Assembly: GCA_047626195.1 (NCBI GenBank)
Contig: JBLHSN010000013.1
Coordinates: 1-38,757 of the forward strand
Origin: CAJXTB01 sp047626195
GTDB taxonomy: Bacteria > Myxococcota_A > UBA796 > GCA-2862545
DNA length: 38,757 nt
Direction of reading: 5' to 3'
Below are positions 1 through 8,489 of the stretch, one piece after another. The notes beneath the pieces were generated by a model. The model was not told the origin of the DNA. It ran no database searches and saw nothing but the letters and a program-made list of their open reading frames with translations. Numbering within the stretch: the stretch's first letter is position 1; each line of letters begins with the position of its first letter. The position numbers and the translations under genes were made by a program.

Positions 1-633
1 CTGTTGGAGGGCAGCGATGGCCCGCCACAGCACGGAAAGACTGGCGGAGGCAGCAATGTGGCCGGCCTCGGTCGCGTCGGCGTCGAACAGGGCGTCGATG
101 CTGTGGGCCAGGGCGTTGAGCAGGCTCTGCAGCGACAGCTTCAGCGGTAGCTTCTGGGTAAGAGCGGGGTCGTAGCCGACGATGCGAGGACGCACCCGGG
201 CGTTGCGGCCAGTGGTCTTTACGCCGTCTCGGGTCAGGCCCCAGATGTCGGTGCGCTCAGAGCCGGCGTAGGTGGTGGGAACCGCAGCGACCTGCACATC
301 AGACACAAGGGCCACAGCTTTCGCGACGCCAATGGCGGTGCCGCCGCCGTGGGCGATGACCCAATCTACCCCCAGGTCCCGGGCCATCGCGACAGCGGCG
401 TCGGCCACCTCCCCAGGTACCTGGGGCACTTCGGTGAGGAAGGTGCCCGCACTGCGCTCGCCCAAAAGAGCAGCCAGACGCTCAGCCCCCTGAGGGTGCC
501 GGCTCATGGCGACAATCAGCACCCGCTGGGCTCCGCGCGCCACAAGGGCGTGAACGACGGCTACCTCGGCGTCAGGGCCGAGCACTACGTGGTCACCGGC
601 ATCCGCGCCGTCTTGGAGGACCTCGACCCTCAT
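1..633 (-). CDS. Maleylacetate reductase-like iron-containing alcohol dehydrogenase (3' end outside window)
   Basis: An open frame runs from an ATG at 633 down to base 1 without a stop, giving the first 211 residues. The N-terminal nucleotide-binding half has a GGGTAIGVAKA stretch near residue 96. It is followed by VPTTYAGSE, a TGR segment, a YDPALT segment and NALAHSIDAL, an order typical of maleylacetate reductases in the Fe-ADH superfamily. That family reduces maleylacetate to 3-oxoadipate with NAD(P)H in aromatic-ring degradation. The His of NALAH is a usual metal ligand. The ATG overlaps the TGA of the upstream pirin gene (ATGA), so the two are probably co-translated. Substrate specificity is inferred. 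The remaining catalytic His residues lie outside the window. Confidence 0.82.
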   Translation of the reverse strand, partial: MRVEVLQDGADAGDHVVLGPDAEVAVVHALVARGAQRVLIVAMSRHPQGAERLAALLGERSAGTFLTEVPQVPGEVADAAVAMARDLGVDWVIAHGGGTAIGVAKAVALVSDVQVAAVPTTYAGSERTDIWGLTRDGVKTTGRNARVRPRIVGYDPALTQKLPLKLSLQSLLNALAHSIDALFDADATEAGHIAASASLSVLWRAIAALQQ

Positions 634-1328
634 GGCAGGTCGAACAGCAGGGCTTCCACCGCGCTGTCACCGACTATGAAGGCCACGGCCTCCGCTGCCT
701 CCATTGCCAAGCCATCACCGGGCTGGAGCAAGACGCCATTTACCGTTACCGTGCCCGTTACCACCTGAACCCAGCTACGCAGACGGGACACCGACTGGGT
801 GACCTTCGCTTCGGCGGGTAGCAGTACCCGGTACAGGTCGGCATTCTGGCCCATGGTCACCGAGCCATCGCGGCCGTCGTGGGAGGCGACGAGCCGAACG
901 CCATCATCTTCGGTGGGGGGGAAGAACTTCTGCTCGTAGCGCGGCTCAGTGTTGTCCTCGGCCGGCACAATCCAGATCTGTAAGAAATGAACCGGGTTGT
1001 GGGTGGACCCATTCATCTCGCTGTGTCGGACGCCGGTACCAGCGCTCATCAGCTGAACTTCACCGGGTCGGATGACCGAGCCCGTGCCGAGTGAGTCGCG
1101 GTGCTCGAGCGCTCCCTCCACGACGTAGCTGATGATCTCCATGTTGCGGTGCCCGTGAGTGCCAAAGCCGCGGCCAGACTCAACCCGGTCCTGGTTGATG
1201 ACCCGCAGCGGACCAAAACCCATGAACTCTGGGGCGTGGTAATTCGCAAAGGAAAACGTGTGCTGGGTGTTGAGCCAGCCGTGATCCGCGCCACCTCGCT
1301 CGGCGGAACGTCGAATCGCAACCTTCAT
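630..1328 (-). CDS. Pirin family protein (bicupin)
   Basis: 232 residues, a normal pirin length. The N-terminal cupin carries the signature THGHRNMEII and, about 40 residues on, GVRHSE. H58, H60, H102 and E104 therefore fit the expected metal-binding set. YhhW-type pirins can act as quercetin 2,3-dioxygenases, and others bind transcription factors; the sequence does not tell which applies here. The stop overlaps the start of the maleylacetate reductase-like gene. The gene is divergent from a LysR regulator across about 90 bp. The shared regulator and coupling suggest a small redox or aromatic-catabolism operon (inference). Confidence 0.9.
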   Translation of the reverse strand: MKVAIRRSAERGGADHGWLNTQHTFSFANYHAPEFMGFGPLRVINQDRVESGRGFGTHGHRNMEIISYVVEGALEHRDSLGTGSVIRPGEVQLMSAGTGVRHSEMNGSTHNPVHFLQIWIVPAEDNTEPRYEQKFFPPTEDDGVRLVASHDGRDGSVTMGQNADLYRVLLPAEAKVTQSVSRLRSWVQVVTGTVTVNGVLLQPGDGLAMEAAEAVAFIVGDSAVEALLFDLP

Positions 1329-1347
1329 AATGGTCTCTCCTGTTGTA

Positions 1348-1387
1348 CCTATTAGTAGGCGCTACTCGCTACTGTGCCAACGCACAG
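1348..1387. promoter_or_regulatory. Candidate LysR operator in the divergent pirin/lysR promoter region
   Basis: Two short inverted repeats lie in the gap between the divergent genes: AGTAG-N3-CTACT at 1354-1366 and CTGTGC-N4-GCACAG at 1372-1387. LysR-type regulators usually bind interrupted palindromes (T-N11-A) in exactly this position. No strong -35/-10 pair was recognised. The assignment is positional inference. Confidence 0.35.
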
Positions 1388-1418
1388 ATATGCCAGCTGT
1401 CTTTGCATGGGTGCACAG

Positions 1419-2282
1419 ATGCGCTGGGACGACGTACAGGTGTTTGTAGAGGTGGCACGCCAGGGGTCGCTGTCAGGAGCAGGCCGCGTGCTGAAGGTCG
1501 ACCACTCCACGGTGTACCGCCGCCTGAATCAGCTGGAGGAGCACCTCGGCGTGCCGCTGTTTCATAGAGATGGAGGTCGCTATCGCCTCACCGACGCCGG
1601 AATCGCCGCCTGCGCCGACGCTGAAGCCGCATCCAACGCACTGGCGAGCTTCCGCCGCACAGTGATGGGCTACGATGACCGGTCCGAAGGCATTGTAAAA
1701 CTGACCGCCCCCGAGTCGCTGCTGGGATTGCTCGCACCCCTTGCCGCCTCTTTCCGCGCCGCACATCCATCCATAGAACTGCAGATGGCCTTTACCGACC
1801 GTTTCCTGGATCTGTCTCGTCAGGAGGCCGACGTTGCCGTCCGGCCCACGCTGAGTCCACCGGAGAACCTGGTGGGACGCAAAGTCGCTGCCATTGCCTG
1901 GACCACGTATGCTCCGGTCTCGGGGGCGGAGCCTACAGAGCTGCCCTGGGCCGTGTACGGCGACGAACTGGTGACCCTCGCGGCTGCCCGCTGGTGCGCA
2001 GCCCAACACCACGCCGAACCGGTTTTGCTCACGGTCAACTCGGTGCCATCGATGGCGCGGGTGATCTGCGAAGCAGGATGTCGAGGACTTCTACCTTGCT
2101 TCGTCGGTGACGCCGACCCACAGCTTTTGCGCCTCCGTCCGCCCATCGAAGGCGCTGCAAGCGCACTGTGGCTGCTGGTGCATCCAGACATGCAGCGTAC
2201 ATTCCGGGTGCGAGCACTACTCGACCACCTGTGGACTGGACTCCAGACGCACACCGCACTCCTCGTCGGCAAACCGGTCTGA
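1419..2282 (+). CDS. LysR-family transcriptional regulator
   Basis: From ATG 1419 the protein is 287 residues and starts MRWDDVQVFVEVA, the usual LysR opening. The winged HTH follows (SLSGAGRVLKVDHSTVYRRL, then LEEHLGVPLFHR) and after it a periplasmic-binding-like effector domain. Starts at 1374 (GTG) or 1407 (ATG) would add residues the family does not normally have, and would place the candidate operator inside the gene. Divergence from the pirin/maleylacetate reductase pair suggests it controls them. The effector is unknown. Confidence 0.88.
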   Translation: MRWDDVQVFVEVARQGSLSGAGRVLKVDHSTVYRRLNQLEEHLGVPLFHRDGGRYRLTDAGIAACADAEAASNALASFRRTVMGYDDRSEGIVKLTAPESLLGLLAPLAASFRAAHPSIELQMAFTDRFLDLSRQEADVAVRPTLSPPENLVGRKVAAIAWTTYAPVSGAEPTELPWAVYGDELVTLAAARWCAAQHHAEPVLLTVNSVPSMARVICEAGCRGLLPCFVGDADPQLLRLRPPIEGAASALWLLVHPDMQRTFRVRALLDHLWTGLQTHTALLVGKPV

Positions 2283-2455
2283 CGAGCGAGCCACGAACAT
2301 GAAAAGCAGGCACTACCCAGCGTCCGCCCCAACGATTGACGGCCGGTAACCAACCCTCCGAAGAGAGTCCATCACCGACCGTGCTCCTGCGTCTCCCGAT
2401 AAGGGAGGCCGTCAGCTCGCATCCAACCTGTGGCCGGGCGAGCGACGGTACCTTC

Positions 2456-3574
2456 TCAATCCGCGCTGCGGAGGAAGGTAGGAATATCGTAGTCTTCGTA
2501 CATGCGGTCGATACCGCTGTGAAGCTCGCGCGGCTGGCGAGTACGCGGACCGGAGCTGCGTACAACGCGCTCGTTGACCCGACGCTCGACCGACTGCGGC
2601 TGAAGCATCTGACGCGACTGGTCGAAGCCAGTGGCAATGACGGTGACGCGTGCTTCGTCTTCCATGCTCTCATCCACGACCCAGCCCCAGATGACTTCAC
2701 AGTCTTCGTGAGCTTCTTCTTGGATAAGCGTGGATGCTTCATGCATCTCGTACATCGTAAGGTTGCTGTTTCCGGTGATGTTGATCATCACTGAGGTCGC
2801 ACCGACGATGCTGACGTCATCCAACAGCGGGCTGCTGATGGCGCGCTGAGCCGCTTCGACCGTCTTGTGCTCGCCAGAAGCCGAACCCACGCCCATCAGG
2901 GCCACACCCTTGTCGCCCATGATGGTGCGAACGTCGGCGAAGTCGACGTTGACAATGCCTTGGTGGTTGATGAGGTCGGAGACACCCTTCACGGCTTGAA
3001 GGAGGACCTCGTCCGCCATGCGGAAGGCTTCCTTCATGGTGGTGCGCTCACTGGCCATCGTCACCAGACGCTGGTTCGGGATGGTGATGAGCGTGTCCAC
3101 ATTCGCGGTCAATGCTTCGATTCCTTCGTCGGCAAAACGACGACGCTTGCGGCCTTCGAAGAAGAACGGACGGGTGACAACCGCCACGGTCAGTGCGCCG
3201 CATTCGCGAGCGACCTGGGCAATCACAGGAGCTGCACCGGTACCGGTACCGCCGCCCATGCCTGCGGTCACGAAGACCATGTCAGCACCGACGATGAGTT
3301 CCGCAATTCTGTCACGGTCTTCCAAGGCTGCTTCTCGGCCCATCTCGGGGTCTGCACCAGCGCCGAGGCCCTTGGTGAGCTGCGTACCGAGCTGGAAGCG
3401 CTTGGGAGCGAGGGAGCGCTTGAGGTCTTGACCGTCAGTGTTCATGGCAATGAACTCTACGCCGGTCAGGCCGGAAGCAATCATGGTGTTGACGGCATTG
3501 CCGCCGGCACCACCGACACCAATCACCTTAATTTTGGCACCGCTAGTGGCTTCTTCTTGAACGAGTTCAATCAT
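2456..3574 (-). CDS. ftsZ: Cell division protein FtsZ
   Basis: 372 residues. The GTP-binding GGAGGNAVN loop is at residues 21-29 and the tubulin signature GGGTGTGAAP is near residue 107. The T7 catalytic region (NVDFADVRTIM) is present. The C-terminus ends YEDYDIPTFLR plus four residues, the conserved peptide that normally binds FtsA and ZipA-like anchors. The linker is short, about 40 residues. A GGAGG ribosome site lies 6 nt before the ATG. FtsZ polymerises into the cytokinetic ring. It lies 65 bp downstream of ftsQ with no ftsA between them, although the anchor-binding peptide is intact. Confidence 0.98.
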   Translation of the reverse strand: MIELVQEEATSGAKIKVIGVGGAGGNAVNTMIASGLTGVEFIAMNTDGQDLKRSLAPKRFQLGTQLTKGLGAGADPEMGREAALEDRDRIAELIVGADMVFVTAGMGGGTGTGAAPVIAQVARECGALTVAVVTRPFFFEGRKRRRFADEGIEALTANVDTLITIPNQRLVTMASERTTMKEAFRMADEVLLQAVKGVSDLINHQGIVNVDFADVRTIMGDKGVALMGVGSASGEHKTVEAAQRAISSPLLDDVSIVGATSVMINITGNSNLTMYEMHEASTLIQEEAHEDCEVIWGWVVDESMEDEARVTVIATGFDQSRQMLQPQSVERRVNERVVRSSGPRTRQPRELHSGIDRMYEDYDIPTFLRSAD

Positions 3575-3639
3575 GGGGGTCCTCCGCAGGGAGCGAGTCG
3601 AAGTATTTGGGGGGAGCGAGGAAGAGTGACGAAGGCAGG

Positions 3640-4425
3640 TCAGCCCTCACCGAGAGAGGCAATGGGGCGAACAATGGCGACACGAGCGGGTGCAAGGTCA
3701 ACATAAGTAGCCGTAGAGAGGTTGATACCCGAGTCCATCAACGTGGACAAGCGGTCGAGTTGGGCATCATGACCGGACAAACCGAAGAGAACTTCACTGC
3801 CGCGCCGCATGTGGAGTGTAAATCCTCGGCTTGGAGTGAACACTACTTCGCTGATAGAGTCGAGCGAAACAAGCCCACGTTCGTCGGCCATACTCAACAA
3901 AGCCACGGCATCCCGCAATACCAACCGCTCGAGTGAGGGATGCAAACCGCTGATATTGGCGTCTAGGCCGGCGATGATGGGGTAGTCGAGGTCATCCGAG
4001 CGTGCCGCAAGAAAGGCTATCCCAAACTGGTCCACGTAGAACAATTCCTCACCCAGCTGTGCGAGCGCAACAGGCCGGTGCTCATCCACGACCACGACCA
4101 ACCCATGCCAAGTCCTACGCACGAACGCTTCCCGGACCCACGGGTGCTGCTCGGCGCCGTCTGCAACGGCGTCATCCGACACACCCAGGTGGGTAGTCCC
4201 ATTAGGGACGTCTACGAGATGGCGAAGCGCAACATCGGAGGCCCGCTGATTTCCTTCAAATCGGACTTCTTGAACGAGAAGTGCCCGGGGACTTGTAAAC
4301 CAAGTTCCACCCAATGCCACAGTCAGCAACACAGCAGACGCCGACCACAAAGCAGTGGTCATCGAGTGAGGTGCGAGCGCACGCAAGCGCTGGATGACGG
4401 AAGTCAGCACGGACACGGTATTCAA
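3640..4425 (-). CDS. ftsQ: Cell division protein FtsQ (POTRA domain)
   Basis: 261 residues with a short cytoplasmic N-terminus and one transmembrane helix at about residues 23-42. A POTRA domain begins LLVQEVRFEGNQRASD, followed by the FtsQ beta domain. This is the standard FtsQ/DivIB layout. FtsQ links early and late divisome proteins through FtsL and FtsB. The gene is separated from ddl by a surface-protein gene and an opposite-strand lipoprotein gene. It therefore probably starts its own transcript with ftsZ from the 255-bp region 4426-4680, where I found no convincing promoter for this strand. Confidence 0.93.
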   Translation of the reverse strand: MNTVSVLTSVIQRLRALAPHSMTTALWSASAVLLTVALGGTWFTSPRALLVQEVRFEGNQRASDVALRHLVDVPNGTTHLGVSDDAVADGAEQHPWVREAFVRRTWHGLVVVVDEHRPVALAQLGEELFYVDQFGIAFLAARSDDLDYPIIAGLDANISGLHPSLERLVLRDAVALLSMADERGLVSLDSISEVVFTPSRGFTLHMRRGSEVLFGLSGHDAQLDRLSTLMDSGINLSTATYVDLAPARVAIVRPIASLGEG

Positions 4426-4680
4426 TGGGAAGGGAGTGAGAAGGAAGGGCGGCGGGGTGCCACAGCGGTCCAGAGCGCAGGAGGCTCCGGAGGAAGGTGG
4501 TCCTTTCTACCGGTTCCGAGGGGGAGTTTCAACCTTTCTCACACATTGATCGAAAGACAGGCTTTCATCGTTGAACAATGAGAGATCATCGCCCCTTAGA
4601 AAGGACAACTGTGGGGCGCATAACCGCGTCATGCACCCAAGCATCCGCGTGCTGTACACTCTCACCACAGGAGCCACTGC

Positions 4681-5073
4681 ATGACTGTTCGAACACTCTC
4701 ACTACTCGCCGCTCTCGCCGTTGGGTGCACCGGTACCGCAGACGAGACGGAGGCCGATACGCTGGGTTCAGACGCATCATGCATCGATAGTGGTCCGAAT
4801 GCCCCAGAAGAGGTGTCAGCGAGTCAGGACCAATCCGTTCAGGTCACTCTGTCGTGGGAAGCACCTGTCGATGCTCTGGGGTACATCGTGTTTCGCGCCG
4901 AGCAAGAAGACGAAGAACCCACCGAGATTGGGCGTACGATTAATACCGAGTTCGTCGACACCGGACTCGGTCCCGCCATGTCGTTTTGGTACACCCTCAT
5001 CGCCGCCAATGCGGACGGTGAGAGCTGTCCGTCAGCCCCGGTACAAGGAACGACGTCGGACAGCAGCGAGTAG
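4681..5073 (+). CDS. Small lipoprotein with one fibronectin type III domain
   Basis: 130 residues. The N-terminus MTVRTLSLLAALAVGC is a lipoprotein signal peptide with Cys16 as the lipidated residue. A Thr/Asp-rich spacer follows, then an FN3-like domain from about residue 41. It has the VTLSWEAP strand, GYIVFRAE, VDTGL and a FWYTLIAANADGES strand. AGGAG lies 7 nt before the ATG. A weak TACACT -10-like box is at 4655-4660. The gene runs against the dcw cluster and its 3' end overlaps the surface-protein gene by 42 bp. Function is unknown; an outer-membrane adhesion or scaffold role is only a guess. Confidence 0.8.
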   Translation: MTVRTLSLLAALAVGCTGTADETEADTLGSDASCIDSGPNAPEEVSASQDQSVQVTLSWEAPVDALGYIVFRAEQEDEEPTEIGRTINTEFVDTGLGPAMSFWYTLIAANADGESCPSAPVQGTTSDSSE

Positions 5074-6723
5074 CCCGACAAGTCCTAAAGCAGCCCACCA
5101 TGGTCTGTTCCGCGTTCCGGCAGAACACGAGCAGCCCGAGGGAACCACCGACGCGGGCTGACCGGGATCGAACTGGCGTGAGCTCGTGACGGTCTCATCC
5201 GTGTCGAGGTCGCCCGTATCGGTGTCTGGGTCATCCGTATCGGTGTCTGGGTCCACGTCTTCTGGAAAGCCATCGCAGTCGTTGTCGATACCGTCTTCGA
5301 GCTCAGGCGCACCTGGATAAGTCGACGAGTCGTCGTCGTCGCAGTCGCCGCCAACAACAGTGGAGCCATCGGGCTGGTCGCAGGCAGACACCGTTGTTTC
5401 ACTGTCGCCAAAGTTATCGTCGTCTGCGTCTACGAACCAAGTCCCTAAATCGATGGAGTCGTTGTCCGCGATTTCATCGCAGTCGTTATCGATACCGTCA
5501 CAGACTTCATCCGCGTTCGGGGTTCGGGCCGGGTTGGAATCGTCGCAGTCGCCATCGAGAAGAACGGCCCCTGGTGGCTGCGCGCACGCCAATTGGACCC
5601 TTCCACTGCCGTAGCCATCCCCGTCTCCGTCGGCGTACCATTCGTCTCGGTCCAAGGCGTCGTTGTCTGGCGTGCCATCGCAGTCATTGTCAGCGCCATT
5701 GCAGAACTCGTCAGCGCCCGGGAAGATTGACGCATCCCCTTCCCCACAATCCGTCCCCACAGCGCTCAGCCCCTCGGTCAGGACACAGGTCTCAAACGAG
5801 TCTCCAGAGCCAAAACCGTCTCCGTCAGGGTCACTGTAGACAGTCAGGAACAGGCCGCTGTCTCGGTCGATGATGTCGTTGCAGTTGTCGTCGATTCCGT
5901 TGCACAACTCCACCGCACCCGGCTGGACTTGGGTGTTGTCATCGTCGCAGTCCGCAGCATTCGCTGCGTAGCCAAATGGCTGTGCGTGAGCCTCAATGAT
6001 TCGGCCGGTGATGTCCCCGAAGCCGTCACCGTCCATGTCAGGCCACCACAGGCGGGGGTCACCAACCGCTTCACAAACAAACGGAGCGGTCGCGAAGCAG
6101 CTGTTGTCGTTCCACTCTCCGGGGCTGTTGTAGTTGGTAGTGACGCAGTCTTCATTGCCGGCATTGTTGGGCTCACCGCCTGCCCAGTTGTCGTAGCTAG
6201 ACGCCGTGTACTCGGATCCGTCCGACCACGAAAAGTTCCCCTCATTTCCACTGCCGCGGTCGGTCAGCCCAATCCAGTACTGGCGCGACGGGTCAGCAGC
6301 ACGCACGCGGCCGAGGACGTACGCATCCTCTTCGGAGCTCGTAATGCTGACGAGATCATAAGGAATGGATGTACAGAAACCCCTGGCAAAGTCCCAATTT
6401 CGCCGGAAGTCAGTACCTCCACCAATGCCACAGACCGCATACTGATGGTCTTCGAACATCCCGTAAGTACACAGCGAGCAGACCGCCTCACCATCAATGA
6501 CACCGTCACAATCATCATCAAAGCCGTTGCAAGACTCTTGTTCAGACGGAGAGACATCATCATCATTGTCGTTGCAGTCGGTGTCGGACCGGACATACCC
6601 AAGGGGCAGCGCGTCTTGGTCAGCAATGATGAAGACACCACCGTCACCAAAACCATCGCTATCGGTATCCGCGTACCAAGCCACATCCGCACTCAGCGCT
6701 ATCGAAGACAGTAGAAGCCACAT
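5032..6723 (-). CDS. Secreted C-type lectin / MopE-repeat protein with MYXO-CTERM-like tail
   Basis: 563 residues. A short signal peptide (cleavage near ALSA) is followed by one Asp-rich repeat. A C-type lectin domain at about residues 82-215 carries the sugar/Ca motif EPN and the WND motif. Four further repeats follow, each of the form DxDGDGFG...DCDDDN...P.A.E.CNGIDNDCDG (MopE-type metal-binding motif). An acidic DPDTDTD linker leads to a tail of a Cys pair, a hydrophobic helix and RRR, which resembles the MYXO-CTERM sorting signal. Known MYXO-CTERM proteins are anchored at the surface. Calcium and carbohydrate binding are inferred from motifs. The ATG lies 9 nt after the ddl stop on the same strand, so it looks like the last gene of the main dcw operon. 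Confidence 0.9.
   Translation of the reverse strand: MWLLLSSIALSADVAWYADTDSDGFGDGGVFIIADQDALPLGYVRSDTDCNDNDDDVSPSEQESCNGFDDDCDGVIDGEAVCSLCTYGMFEDHQYAVCGIGGGTDFRRNWDFARGFCTSIPYDLVSITSSEEDAYVLGRVRAADPSRQYWIGLTDRGSGNEGNFSWSDGSEYTASSYDNWAGGEPNNAGNEDCVTTNYNSPGEWNDNSCFATAPFVCEAVGDPRLWWPDMDGDGFGDITGRIIEAHAQPFGYAANAADCDDDNTQVQPGAVELCNGIDDNCNDIIDRDSGLFLTVYSDPDGDGFGSGDSFETCVLTEGLSAVGTDCGEGDASIFPGADEFCNGADNDCDGTPDNDALDRDEWYADGDGDGYGSGRVQLACAQPPGAVLLDGDCDDSNPARTPNADEVCDGIDNDCDEIADNDSIDLGTWFVDADDDNFGDSETTVSACDQPDGSTVVGGDCDDDDSSTYPGAPELEDGIDNDCDGFPEDVDPDTDTDDPDTDTGDLDTDETVTSSRQFDPGQPASVVPSGCSCSAGTRNRPWWAALGLVGLLAAVRRRSLYRG
5214..5255. repeat. Two tandem 21-bp repeats in the acidic linker of the surface protein
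   Basis: Two nearly identical 21-bp units (5214-5234 and 5235-5255, differing at the last bases) encode DPDTDTD and DPDTDTG on the minus strand. A diverged third unit (DLDTDET) follows. Such in-frame units can change copy number by slippage, altering linker length. Confidence 0.7.
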
Positions 6724-6732
6724 GCCGGTACC

Positions 6733-7656
6733 TTACAACGTGCCTGCTGGCTCCGCTTGCATACGAGAGGCTGTGTTTAGGATACGTTCACACAGTTCGC
6801 CGAAAGACATCCCTACCGCGCCCACAGACATAGGGACTAAGCTGGTTTCGGTCATCCCTGGAATCGTGTTGATTTCCAAGAAAATCGGAGTGCCATCCGC
6901 GCGCACGATGAAGTCGGCTCGCGCCACGCCCCGGCAACCGAGCGTCTCGTAGGCAGCGACGGCGGCGATAGATGCTTCAGACAGCGTACTCTGCGGAAGT
7001 TCGGCTGGGCAGGTGTAGACGGTGCGACCTTTGGTGTATTTGGACGCAAAGTCGAAGAAGCCGTCGTCTGGCTGGATGTGCACAGCGGGAAAGGCTTCGC
7101 CATCCAACACGGTGACGGTGATCTCCTCGCCGGCAACGAACTCCTCGACCAAGACACGTCGGTCCAACTCGAAAGCTGCCCCGAGTGCAATCGACAGCTC
7201 GTGTTGGTCTTTGGCCAAGTGCATCCCGAGGGTCGACCCCCCAATATTAGGCTTAACGACCACGGGAAACACGAGGTCTTTCGGGGTCTCCATGCCCTTT
7301 TCGATGACGGCATCACCGGCCATGACCACCCGTGGGTCGTGCATCAACGCGCGCTTGGTCGCCACTTTATCCATGGCCATAGCCGACGCCAACACACCCG
7401 AATGGGTGTACGGAATCCCCATCACTTCGAGCATCCCTTGGACACAGCCGTCTTCGCCAAACCGCCCATGAAGGGCAATCCAGGCCACCTCTACACCACC
7501 CGCGAGCAGCTCGCCGGGCAGGTTTCGGCCGACGTCAATCTCCACGATGTCATGACCACGCTCACGAAGGGCCCGTGCCACGGCCGTTCCCGTCTTCATG
7601 GAAATGGGACGCTCGGACGACAACCCGCCCATCAACACACCAACACGACGCTTCAT
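6733..7656 (-). CDS. ddl: D-alanine--D-alanine ligase
   Basis: 307 residues, typical of DdlB. The N-terminal GGLSSERPISMKTG motif, ALHGRFGEDGCVQG, the ATP-grasp core (VVKPNIGGSTLGM) and the metal-binding FLEINTIPGMTE are all present. It joins two D-Ala molecules using ATP for the pentapeptide tip added by MurF. Its start overlaps the end of murB as ATGA. Downstream on the same strand, after 9 nt, comes the lectin/MopE gene instead of the usual ftsQ. Confidence 0.97.
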   Translation of the reverse strand: MKRRVGVLMGGLSSERPISMKTGTAVARALRERGHDIVEIDVGRNLPGELLAGGVEVAWIALHGRFGEDGCVQGMLEVMGIPYTHSGVLASAMAMDKVATKRALMHDPRVVMAGDAVIEKGMETPKDLVFPVVVKPNIGGSTLGMHLAKDQHELSIALGAAFELDRRVLVEEFVAGEEITVTVLDGEAFPAVHIQPDDGFFDFASKYTKGRTVYTCPAELPQSTLSEASIAAVAAYETLGCRGVARADFIVRADGTPIFLEINTIPGMTETSLVPMSVGAVGMSFGELCERILNTASRMQAEPAGTL

Positions 7657-8489
7657 GCGTCACCTCCGTGACTTCCGGCCCACACCATTCGGGTGACCAG
7701 ATCGATGCCGCGTTCGCGACGGACGCGGTCTACAACCATTCGCTCAAAGAATGCCAGTTCCTTGGCCGTTGCGCCGCCAAGATTCACCAGCATGTCTGGA
7801 TTGTCCTGCGGGATTAGAAGCTCCCGCACCCGCACACCAGGCAGGCTTGCGCGGGTGATGGCATTGCGCATCGACCCTCGCGACAGAGGCTTCCACCACA
7901 AGCCCACGGGGGTCTTGTTCCACGCCGTGGTCATGGCTTTTTCAATCGCTGCGGCATCTCGGTGTTTTAGCGTGAGGGTGACGCCAAGAAACAACGGGGT
8001 CTTCAGCTTACGAGCCGTCTCAATGTCCCCGGTGCGTACGCCACCTCGTGCAAACCAACTCGCTTGGCGCACCAACGCGTCCCAGCCACCCTCTGGACCC
8101 GTGTCGAGTGCCAACGAAGCGCCGATGCTTCCCCCATGATTCGCCAGCGCTTCTAGCCCAGATAGCCCAGCGTTTGCCGCAGCCAATGCGACCAAGCACA
8201 CCGGAACTGCAGCACCGACATGGATGTCATTACCCTGTACATGAATGTTCGAGTAGCCGGTCCCCAAACGGACTACCGCACCCGATACGCCACCATCACG
8301 CGGCACAAAACGGGTGCCCTGCCCTATCAGCGTGATCTTCAGACCTTCACTGCGCAACCCGGAAAGAGTCGGCACCAACGCGGACTCCTCATGCACGACT
8401 GCCCACTTCGCGCACGTACCGCCGACGCGGAGCGATGTATGCCGAGCAAGCCCCTCGTCCGAGCGCATACTGACGCCCGAGACACTCAT
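7653..8489 (-). CDS. murB: MurB-like UDP-N-acetylenolpyruvoylglucosamine reductase, divergent
   Basis: ATG 8489 forms an ATGA overlap with murC and gives 278 residues; a start at 8531 would overlap murC by 46 nt. The FAD-binding half is recognisable (HTSLRVGG, LIGQGTRFVPRDGG, GLSGLEALANHGGSIGA). The C-terminal half fits MurB (RGSMRN, MLVNLGGATAKEL). Several usual signatures are altered. GGGSN has become GQGTR and the YRxS region is not recognisable. The C-terminal LEPEVR segment, which holds the catalytic Glu, reads LVTRMV. MurB reduces enolpyruvyl-UDP-GlcNAc to UDP-MurNAc with NADPH. Position in the operon supports the name; activity is uncertain. Confidence 0.8.
   Translation of the reverse strand: MSVSGVSMRSDEGLARHTSLRVGGTCAKWAVVHEESALVPTLSGLRSEGLKITLIGQGTRFVPRDGGVSGAVVRLGTGYSNIHVQGNDIHVGAAVPVCLVALAAANAGLSGLEALANHGGSIGASLALDTGPEGGWDALVRQASWFARGGVRTGDIETARKLKTPLFLGVTLTLKHRDAAAIEKAMTTAWNKTPVGLWWKPLSRGSMRNAITRASLPGVRVRELLIPQDNPDMLVNLGGATAKELAFFERMVVDRVRRERGIDLVTRMVWAGSHGGDA

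Noticed and set aside
2867..3706. A long plus-strand frame antisense to ftsZ
   Set aside because: It arises from codon bias in ftsZ, whose protein is unmistakable. The antisense product is rich in His, Thr and Gly with no motif.
5929..6714. A 261-codon plus-strand frame antisense to the surface protein
   Set aside because: It mirrors the Asp-rich repeats of the real gene, where GAC/GAT codons give Val/Ile antisense. There is no start site and no recognisable domain.
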